A stretch of DNA of 64,000 nt from Megascapheus bottae (Eukaryota > Chordata > Mammalia > Rodentia > Geomyidae), in the NCBI GenBank assembly GCA_024803745.1, contig JANJXV010000039.1:9702001-9766000 (forward strand), written 5' to 3'. The notes below the pieces were generated by a model. It made no database searches, was not told the DNA's origin, and saw only the letters and a program-made list of their open reading frames with translations. The translations under genes and the position numbers were made by a program. Position 1 is the stretch's first letter, and every line of letters starts with the position of its first letter. This document shows, one piece after another, positions 32,601-44,500 of this stretch.

Positions 32601-35600
32601 GGCGCTGTGGCTCAAGTGGTAGAGTGCTACCCTTGAGGTATAGAGCTCAGGGAGACCCAGAGTTCAAGTGTCATGACCAGAACCTGACTCTTGCTCATTG
32701 GAGGCATGATTCAGTGGGTAAAGCCTAAGCCAATCTGTTTCCCAAAATTTTGAAAATGATGGCTTTCATTATGAGGAAAAAAATATTTTAGCAACTTCCC
32801 CTAGAAACAAATTTTTAGCTTTTCCAAAATGTTAAAGCCAGGCATGGAGGCTCAGGCCTATAATCCTAGCTACTCAGGAGGCTGAGATCTGAGGATCAAG
32901 GTTCAAATCCAGCCAGGCACTAACGACATGAGACTCGTCTCCAATTAACCACTAGAAAACCATAAATGGTGCTGTCGCCTTGAGCTGAAGAGTTCAGGGA
33001 CAATACCTGGGCCCAGGGGTAGGGTAGTAGCCTTGAGCTAAAGAAAGAGCTCAGGGACAGTGCCCAGGCCCAGTGTTCAAGCCTCATGACCCAAAGGGGG
33101 GCAGGGAAAACGTTAACGCTGGGGAGGAAATTTCTAGATGACACGAGTTAAAAGAAGTCGGTACATCACCCAGCTCGCTTCCCAGCCGCACACTCTTCCC
33201 CATCCCACTCACACACCGCGTGGGGACATTACACTCACTTGCTCATTGGCCTCAGAGAATAACACTTCCACTTCATCCAGAACCAGGTGACACAGTCTGA
33301 GAAACAGCAGGCTCTGGTATGTGAGCAGTCTCAGGAGGCTGTGCGGCGTGGTGACAATTACATCACCTGCATTTTAAAAGGAGACCACTGGGCACTCTAG
33401 ATAGATCATTCACACGTCTCCCCGGTGTGCCCCTGCCCACCATGGCCCCCACACACCGGGACCCCCCTCCGGAGAGGCAGAGGGCTTCAGCAAGCACCAG
33501 GGATGGGTGGGTACCACTACTGTCCTAACTGGTGCCGAGGCCTGGCCAGGTCACCTTCTGAGGGGAGAAGCCGACGGCTTGGAAAGGACGCTTACACCCC
33601 CGTGGCAGCCTCATGTTCTTGGCTTCGTCTTTGTGAAGGCCGATCGTCAGTAAGACGGGATGAAGGGGCCTGGAGGACATGTTGTAGTCTCCCAACAACT
33701 CAAAAATGAACTGGGCCTTCCTCCACCTGGGGCACACGACGACCGCGAGAGGCTGCAGAGACAACCACGCTCCAAGCCCTCAGACGGCAGCCAGGAAGCC
33801 CGCAGTGCACCCCCATCCACGTCACACATGCTAAAATGGCATTCACACACACTTTGGACAGACACACTGACGTTTTCCTGAGGTTGAAACTCAATGTAAT
33901 TCATGTCGTTTTTAAACACTTATACAAGGTACGGCCTGCTGTGTCCCGGAGGTGAAGTCTGCTGCTCAGGGTGCACAGCTAAAACATACTGGCAACCGGA
34001 TACGAGGCTGGGAAGTATGACTGCAGACTTCCGGCTCCCCAGCACGAGGCCATCCGAAGGGAACACATTCCTTCCCGATCCTGCCCTCTCCTGAAGGCAA
34101 GCTGGTCTCCTCCCTCCAAGGAGATACAGGAGGGCAAGAGTGTCCTTCCACACAGCTGGAAGGCAGGCTGACCAAGGAGAAAGCAGAGACAGCACCCAAC
34201 AGCACTGCTTTCTGCCCCCAGCCACGATCTACCACTTGAGCCACACCACCACTTCAGGCTTTTTCTGTGTATGTGGTACAGAGGAACTGAACCCATTTCA
34301 TGATGCATGCTAGACAAGCATTCTACCACTAAGCCACACATTCTGCTTTCCTGTGCATGAGGAGAACCATGCGAGGCCTAAACCTACCTTATTTAACAAT
34401 GGTTAAATGAATTCATTTATAAACCCTTTAACTTCACCTCCAAAACCAAGTGCCTGGGGAAGGACCCAGAGACAAGGAGGCCAGCTTCTATCTTGGTAGA
34501 ATGGAAACCAAGCCGAGTGTGAACTTCACGGTTACCAAATGGCAGTGTACAGGGAAAACACTTGAGATATTCTTGGATGGGAAAGAAAACTGTCTTGGAC
34601 TTACCCCGTTCCTACTTGGTAAAGATTTATAGCAGCCCCCCATTTGCAAAATCGTTAGCAAGGGTGGAAGGTACAACAGAGGGTCGTTTCCAGAGTGAGA
34701 AATGACCACCACGTCACAGCCTCGTGCAATGGGAGGCCAAGAGTAAGACTCGGTGGGGCTAGGTCCTGGAAACTTCTTCCTTTGAAGAACCTATCAAAAA
34801 TAATGACAACAACAAAATCAACCCCAAATCAACACATAGCAGGGAAGGCAAGCTGGTGTCACCGCATGGTGTACCTGGCATCATCTTCATGGTACCAAAC
34901 TCCTAGCATAATCCTTTGCTCTCCTGGCCCCCAAGTAAAAGGTCCAGTAGGCACCCCATCCACGTGCGTTTCATCACAGACATGGCCTTTCACCTCAATC
35001 TCTGACCACCTGCCAGGCTATCAGTCTCACTCGGAAATAGCCGTCTTAGAAGCATGTTTTGGGGGGCTGGGAATATAGGTTAGTGGTAGAGTGCTTGTCT
35101 AGCATGTATGAAGCCCTGAGTTCAATTCCTCAGTACCACATAAACAGAAGCCAGAAGTGGTTCTGTGGCTCCAGTGGCAGAGTGCTACCCTTGAGCAAAA
35201 GCAGCTCAGGGAGAGTGCCCAGGTTAGGAGTTCAAGCCCCACAACTACCAACACCAACAAAAGACTTGTGCTCTACCACTTTACTCTTCAGCTCTAATTC
35301 CATTCTTTGCTGGTCAATTGAAGAGCCTAACAGACTTTTCTGTCCAAGCTGGCTTCAAACTGTGATCCTCAACTCTCAGCCACTTGAGTAGCTAACGTGC
35401 ACAGCACGAGCCACAGATACCTGGTTAAGTTCTACTGGTAAGGATATTTGATGAATTTACCAAGTCAAACCACGTATCTATGAAATGGTTTCTGAAAATG
35501 GCTAAAAATATTACAGTTGTTCTGGCAACTTGCTTCTTCAAGCCCCTTTCAAAATGCAAATTTTGAAATTGTAGAATACAATCTTAAAACTACTAAAAAC

Positions 35601-38600
35601 ATTGGGTTCCAAGTGCTCATGCCTGTGATCCTAGCTACTCAGGAAGCCAAGATCTAAGGATCGCAGTTCAGAGCCAGTCCTGGAAATAAAGTCCCTGAGA
35701 CTCTTTTCTCTCATTAAAACACCAAAAAGTGGAAGTGGAGGTGTGACTCAAGTGGTAAAAATGCCAGCCTTGAGCAGAAAAAGGAACTTCACCCAGGTCT
35801 TGAGTTCAAGCTCTACTACCAGTGCGAAACACACAGCAGTCTATGGGCCTTGAAATGCGGCTCAGTAGTGCAGTACTTGTATAGTTAACACGCCGGGGGA
35901 AAAATGAACAAAACCACCACCCCCACTCTCCGTGTTAGGAAAAGTTAGACATGTTTTCCTGGTTGAATTAGGTGCACTTTTACCTTTTTCAGGTCTGAAG
36001 TCAGTGGTGATTTGTCAATGGTCAGGCAGGGCTCAATCTTGTTTTGGAGAACCACAGGATGCTGCGTGCCCAAAGTCAACTTCTGCAACTAAACAACACA
36101 CGTTAGATGACCAGGGCCTACCCTGAGACAGCAGCAGAGGGTTAAGAACTTTACAGACTCATGTACAAAATCCCAGGTAGGTATGTGCCCCCAAAATGAA
36201 AGGAAGATCTCTTATTACTCAGTGAAGAAAAGTACAGGCAGGCTGGGAATGAAGCCTATAGGCAGTGAGCTTAATTAGCATGTGCCCTAGGCCTCCGTCC
36301 CCACTAAGCCAAGAAGAACAAAGAAGCAATTTGAAGCAGGTACTGGTGGCTCATACATGTGAACCTAGCTTCTTGGGAAGCTGAGATCCAGGCATGGCAA
36401 TCCAAAGCCAGCCTAGGCAGGAAAGTGAGTGAGACTCATCTCCAATTAACCTCCAAAAAGCTACATGTGGAGGTGTGGCTCAAGTGGTAGAGCACCAGCC
36501 TTGAGCAAAAAGCTCAAGGACAGCACCTATACCCTAAGTTCAAGCCCTAGGACCAGCAGGTATATACAATACATAAATACATAAATGCTTTGTGCGCAGG
36601 AATTCTCTAGATGTCTATCAATTCTCTAGAACTTTGTCAGGCAAAGTTCCCATCAGTTTCTCCTGTAATCTGTAATCTTAAGTCTGGAAGGAGGAAGAGG
36701 AAGATTTTCAAAGCCAATTTTTCTCTTGGATGTAACTGTTTAGGGTTTGTACTAAATACCTGCTGCAGGTCAGAGGTTCCATCAGCTCTCAAAGGATCAG
36801 GATTTAAAAACTGCAATAATCTGTAAAATAGTGTTTTGAAAGAGTTTCCTCAGATGAACTGTCATTTGACTTCTTTCTTGGCAGAGGTAAACAGACAACA
36901 GACCCCAAGGCAGAGGCAGCAAAGGACTGCGTGTTGTGTGGCCTCGCTAAGACACTACACAGGCCATCCATTCCGCCATGCCAGCTTCTTGCCACTAATG
37001 CAGACTCTTGCCCTGGGCCTGAATCTGGGTCAAACAACTCTACTATTCTTACCTGTGCAGAAAAGCAGACAGCGAGTCTAAGAGCCACTGGTGTACTCCA
37101 TTGGCTGTATTTTACAGATTAAAAAGCCAAGACCAAGCTGGGCACCAGTGGCTCACATCTATTATCCTAGCTATTCGAGAGGCTGAGATCTGAGAATCAT
37201 GGTTCAAAGCCAACCTAGTCACTTGAACCTTTGTGTGGGCCAGCGTATACCTGAAGGACAGTGACAAAACTGTCTCTGCCCCTGGTTATCCACAGCAGCT
37301 CTCAGGGGTGGGGCAGATTCTTTGGGGCAATCTGCCATGTGTAGGCCTTTTTCTCCCAATGCAGACCTCAAACACTCCCCACCACCCAAGGATCTAGGAT
37401 TCCAAAGGAGAAAGTGACATTTCATCTGGAATGGAGAAGACTAGATTTCTGAGCTCTATAGGGGCCATAAATTGAGCAGGCCACAGGAACTCACAGACTG
37501 AGCTATGTATCAAGAAAGAAGATACAGACCCCCAACAGAGGTGGCAAAGGAAAAGGGGCTGGTGGTGGCCTTCTAAGCCAGGACAGGATTCTTGCCAACA
37601 AACTACCATTCCTGTGCTCCTCCTGGTAATTGTGATGGCAGTGTGAAGTTCTATGAAACCTACACACCCCCAACTGACCATACTTGAGAAAAATTGTCTT
37701 TTCTAGGCTGTTCTGACCAGAGATAATGGACACACTATAGCCAATTCCAGGACTACCTGCTCTGCTCACAAAGACCTACCATTGCCAGGTTACCCTCCCT
37801 GCCTGTTTTCTTAACCAACTGCATCAAATTTCCCTGGAATCCCCATCCACTGAAAGAACCAGCCATCCAACAATGTATTTACATCATGACTTCTGAATAA
37901 AAGCCATTTTGAAGAGCAGGAGATGAAACAGAACTTTCTGAAAGAGAAGGTGAGATAAAATTTCATGTTGAACGTAGCACAAGTGGCAGGAATCACGAAT
38001 GAGGAAAGGCTTTCTGTTCTAAGGAGAACTGCCCGTCATCACAGGAAAACCTGCAGGCATTAGAGGGCCTCGAGCACAGAGAGAAGCTCATGGACAGACT
38101 CCACTGGGTCACTGGCTAGACTGGGGCCTTAGTGTAGTCTCTTTGTGACCCACAGGCCAATTAGTAATGTGACAAAACCCAGTAGCCCCTACAGAGCAGC
38201 CTGGCGCATTGACTATACAATTCCTTGACCTGGTAAAGGATGGTATGATGTAAATAAACAAAAATCTCAAGAAGGGACAAAAATATTCTGTCGATTAAAC
38301 AATTATAATATGAAATTATTACCATTGCTAATAAGCAGGACACAGACAAAACCACAAAGAAAGGAAATACCATCTCACAAAATAGCAGCCCTAAAACATC
38401 ACATCAAATTATTCACTTTACCAAGAAGATAAAGAGGGGAGGAAAGCTTTTTACATTAGAATAAAATATTAGGAAAAAAAAACACCCCAGAGAATGGAGA
38501 AGCCCAAAAGCACTTCTTGGATGGTTATTTTTCCGATGGGAACTCCAGTTTGAAACTATATACAGTTCCATTCAAATTAGCTCAATTTAGGCCAAGAAAA

Positions 38601-41477
38601 AAAATTCTTACTTCACACAGCCATTTTTCTCATCATAGTCTTTTTTTTCTGCCAATCTCTGTGGCTTCTCATTTGGCTTCTGACTTAGAGCACTGGAAAG
38701 CAAAACCATAAAGAAGTTAAGATTTGTGAACTCAATAAACAAAGCTGGGCGCGGTGGCTCATACCTGTAATCCTAAATTCAGGAGACTAAGATCAGAGGA
38801 TTGCAGTTCAAAGCCAGTGGCGGCAATAAAGGACCCAAGACTCTTATCTCTGATTAACTACTAAAAACCGGAAGTGGTGCTGTGGCTCAAGGGGTAGGGT
38901 GGTAGCCTTGAGCTGAAGAACTCGGGGGCAATGCAGAGGTCCATGTGTAGAGTGGTAGCCTTGAGCTGAAGAGATCAGGGAGAGCACCCAGACCCAGGGT
39001 TCAAGCTCCATGACCCACAAAAAATAAAAAAACTGGGCTTGGTGGCGCTTGCCTGTAATCCTAGCTACTTGGGAGGCTGACATCTGAGGATCTTTGTTCA
39101 AAGCCAGCCTGGGCACTAAAACTTCCGTGAGACTCTTATCTCCAATTAATCACCAGAAAACCAGGAGTAGCACAGTGGCACAGGGGTAGGATGGAAGCCT
39201 TGAGCTGAGGAGCTCAGGGACAGCACCCAGGCCCCCAGAGTTCAAGTCCCATGACAAAAAGATTTGTGAACTCATTTATTCCACTTCTGAAAACGTCTGT
39301 GTTTTCTGGTGAAAACCTTCAGTCCCTTAGTTCATTGACCTCAGCAGTCTTCTCTAAGAACTTCAGAATGTTCGGGTTTGGCTCTGTGTGTATGAAATCA
39401 ACGCTGGCCCAATCACAGCTGGGAGTGCACACAGGAAATAAAGCAGTGGGGAGAGAAGGCAAAACACATGGAATCCTGGAGTTTGAGCTTTTTCCTTACT
39501 TTTACCTATTGCTGTTAATCTGAAGGTGTCCTGAGGCTGAATGCTTCCCCATTCCAACCTTCTAGAACACTATAACATCAGCCCCACATGCCCATGCGCT
39601 CCAGGATCTGTGTATTCAATCAAGCACACATTGGGAACATTTTAGAAAAACATATCCTGCCTGTGCTAGCAAAGGATAGGCTTTGTTCCTTGTCATGAGC
39701 TAAGCCATGCAGTATAACTATGTATGTAGCACATATGCTGTGCAAAGTACGTAAGTAATGTAGAGATGATAAAGTATATGAGCATGTGGAGCTCGAGCAT
39801 GTGTAGATTTTTCTATCATCAGGGGTCCTGAGAACCCCAATACCATCATCCCACATGCACATATAGACAGATACCTAGGGCTGAGTATATAAAACCCAAT
39901 ATACTCTAGACTCCAGTGACATCAGAAAATTTTCAGATTGTACCTTGTCGCAGGTATATCTGGATCAGCGTATATGGTGATGCCTCTCTTTGTAGGCCAG
40001 TCCACTGAAGATTCAACACCCTATGAACAAATTCAGAAAGAACGTGACTGAACAGGACACAGTCAGCTGGAATCAGGCTTGTGTGGCAGCAAATGCCTGT
40101 AATCCTAGCTACTCAGGAGGCTGAGATACAGAGGACTGCAGTTTAAAGCAAGCGCAGGGAAGTCCAAGTAACCAACAAAATGCCAGATCGGAGGTGTGGC
40201 ATTAATTGTGAGCAGAAAAGCCAAGCAAGAATGTGAATGAAGTTCTGACTTCAGACCCCAATATCAGTGCATACAAAAAAAGTCTTCAAACCAATATCCA
40301 GTGGAAAGTAGTCTCATTATCATTCCAGAGATAATTCCCCTGCACACAGATAAGGACACCAAATTGAGAATGGTCAAACCAGCACTATTATCGATAAACA
40401 TAACCAAAGCACAGATAGCTGGTACTGCAGATAATCAGTCTTGACTACATCTTGCAATTAAAAGAGCTGGTAGCCAAGCCAGAGGCCTGGAGTTTGGCCT
40501 ATTAAGAGTGCTTGCCTAGCATGCACAAAGACCTGAGGTTTGATTCCTTGTCACCACACACATTAAAAAAAAAAAAAAAAAAAAAAAAGCTAGAAGTGGT
40601 GCTGTGGTTCAAGTGGTAGAGCACTAGTCTTGAGATAGCCCAAGGACACAGGCCCTGAGTTCAAGCCCCAGGACTGGTTAAAAAAACCCAGCATTCCAGA
40701 AATGCCGGTTTTTACACACTTGCTCAAAATGAGCATAAAAACTGAAGATTTTTGCTGTGTGTGTGTGTGTTTTGGGGCTTGAACTTTGGGCCTGGGCGAT
40801 GTCTATGAGCTCTTCAGATCAAGGCTATGCCCTACCTCTAAGTCACAGCCCCACTACCCATTTTCTGGTGATTAATTTGGAGAATCTCACGTGCTTTAGT
40901 GCCAAGTGCCTGGGCTGGCTTTGAACTGCGATCCTCAAATCTCAGCCTCCTGAGTAGCTAGGATTACAGGCGGGAGCCACCGTACCTCTGCCTTAAGACC
41001 CGAGTTGTTTTTTGTTTTTTTTTTTTTAAGACAAGGTCTACCTGTGGAATCTAGACTTTCAAGTCTTGATCTACCTGCCTCAGTGCAGTGAGGGTTTGTG
41101 TATGGGTGCCGAGTGCTGGGATTACAATTTGTGCCATAGTATATCCTATGGGCTATAACTATTCAATTGCATAGTCACCAAAAATGAAAAAAAAAAAAAA
41201 AGACTGGCAACAGGAGAATTGAAGCTACTTTAAAAAAAGAAAGAAAAAGAAAAAAAAAAAAGACTGGGGCCATGGCTCATGCCTGTAATCCTAGCTACTC
41301 AGGAGGCTGAGATATTAGGATCAAGGTTCAAAGCCAGCTCAGGCACAAAAGGACCTGAGACTCTGATCTCCAATCAACCTCTACAAAAAGGGAAGTGGGG
41401 CTTGGCTAAAGGGTAGGGGTAGCCTTGAGCTGAAGAGCTCAGGGACAGCACCCAGACCGAGTTCAAGCCCCATGATC

Positions 41478-41524
<47 letters not shown>

Positions 41525-44500
41525 GGGCATGGTTGTAATCCTAGCTACCAAGAGGCTGAGACCTGAGGACCACAGTTCATGGCCAGACTGGGTGCTAAAG
41601 TCCATGAGATTCTGATCTCCAGTGAACCACTAGAAAACTGGAAGTGGCGCTATAGCTCAAGGGGTAGGGTGGTAGCCTTGAAGAGCTCAGGGACAGTGCC
41701 AGGCCCACAGTCCAATCTCCATGACCCACCAAAAAAAAAAAAATACAGAAGTGATGCTGTGGCTCCAAGTGGTAGAGCACCAGCCTTGAGAAGAAGATCT
41801 TTGGGACATCACCCGCCCAAGCCCCAGGTTTAATCCCAAGGACCAACAAAACACAAAACCAACCAAACAAGTAATCCAGAAATCTATCATTTTTCCATGA
41901 ATATAACCATGTTAGCCCAGAATTTCTGAAATCAATTTTAGTTGTCAATAGAACGATGCCAAAGCCAACGTAATGAGCATTAACAAAGTAGCGCTGGTGA
42001 CCTCTCTCAGGGAGATGCTGTGATGCTTTGCTTCACAAGTCCTCTTAGGCAAGTGTCTCAATGGATCCCTGTCACATTGCATAGCTTGATCTGAGGAAAA
42101 AAAAAAAAACAACGGTAATGGTTTGAAAAATACAGATAGGAAAAACAAAAGGAGCAACAAAAACTACTATAAGGGAGATTGGCCTAGTCATACAGTGTTT
42201 GCCTAGCATACAGAAGACTCAGGTTCCATCTCTCAGTATACCACATATATAGGGGGAAAACATAAAAAGGTGAAGTGTTGCAGCTCTAGCCTTGAGAAAT
42301 CCCAGCAATAGTACTCAGGCCCTGAATTCAAGCCCCAGGACTGGCAAAAATTAAGGAGTTAAAGCCTGAAGTTTTCAGAAAAGGAGGGAGTAAGTCATCC
42401 TTGAGGTTCCTGTGTTTCTGAAGAGCTGGGGGATCTGGTTCCAGTGACCAGGCTCCCCAAAGATGAACCTAGGAACTGCATAGAGAAGGAAAGATTAAAG
42501 GAACCCTGGGATGGCCAGTTTACATTCAAGACCAAAGCCCAGAGATGGCACAGACAAACCTCAGGTGGGCCTCAAACCCACCCGAAGTCAGCACTTACCT
42601 GTCCTGGCCCAGTTCTGGTTCAATTCGGGTTCATTTTGTACACAGAACATAAAACACTCACCCGTGTATTTCAACTGGTGCCAACCTGCTTCTGTAATAT
42701 TCCAGCCATTTTGGGGGGACCCTGAGCCCCCCAGCAATAGAGTCACTAGCACTCAGTGAACCAAGCTAGGAGTTAGTTTAATAGAAGCTCAGTGGCTACG
42801 CTCCAACTTCTGGCTATAGAGAACAGTCCCAACATTCAGTGGGGCTGAGCTTTTAAAGGTAACCACCACACTCTCGGGTGGCAGTCACCTTATGCCATCA
42901 CCATGAGATATCCAGAGTCAAAAGCTACATAAGCATGACATCACAGGCAGGTGGTCGAGCAGGATAAGCATTTTTACAAAACAATTTGGCAGTGAAGCCT
43001 GCCAGGTTGTTAGTTTCAGTTGCGTCATGCCAGAGGGGGCAACGTCTCACAACCACCTGAGGTTGGGCACAGAGTGTGTCCCGCTCACCCACGAAGCCAA
43101 GGCCAGCATACACCGGCCTGTTTCAGCAGTACACAGAACACAAGATGCCCACCAGTCTGTTCCAACATGTGCCAACCCCGTGCAAGTCTGTTTCGGTTGG
43201 TCCATACTAGATGGGGCGACATCTCACCACCACCTGAGGTGGAGGTTTACAGCCATGTCCAGCTCACCCACAAACCCCTCCAAGGTCAGCGCACACTGAC
43301 CTGTTCAACAGAACCCAAGATGCTCAACCAGTTTGTTTCAACTGGTGCACTGGCACAAGACACTCGCCTCTGGAGGATTTTAGACAGACACCTGCTTAAC
43401 GCTGACCACGGCAAGGATCTGGCCGAGAAAAGCTACCACCCTTCCCCAGGGCCACCCCCTCTGAAAGGTGGGGCTCACTTAACCTGGGCTTCCTGAACTC
43501 AGGGTTTGAGGCTTGAGCCTGGGATCTACCCGCGGCCTCCGTATGTAATACCCCAGCCATTTGGGGGAGGCCACGCCCCCCAGCATAGAGCTACCAGCAC
43601 TCAGTGAACCGAGCTAGGAGTCAGTTTAATAGCAGAGCAGAGGCTCCTCTCCACCTTCGAGCTGATGAAGAGCGGCCCCGACCTCCCGTGGGGCTGAGCT
43701 TTTAGAGGCAAACACCCCACGCACAGGTGGTAGTCACCTGATGATGTCACATGATGCCCATAATCAAGAACCACAAGGATGAAAGCACACACAGGTATCC
43801 TAACCACTCTCAGATGGTTGAGCAGCTTAAACATTTTTACAAAAACAAGAACAATTTGGCAGCTCAGCCTGGCAGGTTATTACACCTGTAATTGTAGCTA
43901 CAGAGTAGGCTGAGATCTGATATAGCAGTTCAAATCCAGCCCAGGCAGAAAAGTCCCCACAGGACTTTTTTTTTTTTTCCAGTCCTGGGTCTTGAACTCA
44001 GAGCCTGGGCACTGTCCTTTGACACATTTTCCTCAAGGCTAGCACCCTGCCACTTGAGCCACAGTACCACTTCCGGTTTTTTTTTTTGGAGTATGTGGTA
44101 CCGAGGAATTGAACCCAGGGCTTCATGCATGCTAGGCCAGCACTCTACCACTAGACTATGCTCCCCCCTCCTTACAGGATTCCAATTATCTAAAACTCCA
44201 ATTATCTAAAAACTGGCAAGTAGAGCTGTACTCAAAGTGGTAAAATACTACTCTTCAGCAAAAGAGCTCAAGAATATAGACATAAAAACCTATGACTCTA
44301 TAGACATGTTTTATTTCATAAATTAATATGTTTCTATGACATACAAACCCTTAGCCTAATTTGGATTAAGTTCTAAAAACTAAGTCCTGGTGATTGTATA
44401 TAGAGATTCCCTTCTTGAACACTTGTTTGTTAAACTTGTCATTTGAAATATGATGTAAAAATCAATGTTAATAAATCCTTTAATAAAAAAATGTTTAAAA

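Noticed and set aside
33920..34341. Overlapping minus-strand frames of about 90-120 codons
   Set aside because: They sit in TDRD12 intron 14 and end in an IDL-Geo fragment; no similarity to TDRD12 and no splice sites joining the frame.
41140..41520. Possible assembly artefact at long A runs
   Set aside because: Runs coincide with SINE tails and the flanking SINE structure is continuous, so they are ordinary A-tail expansions.
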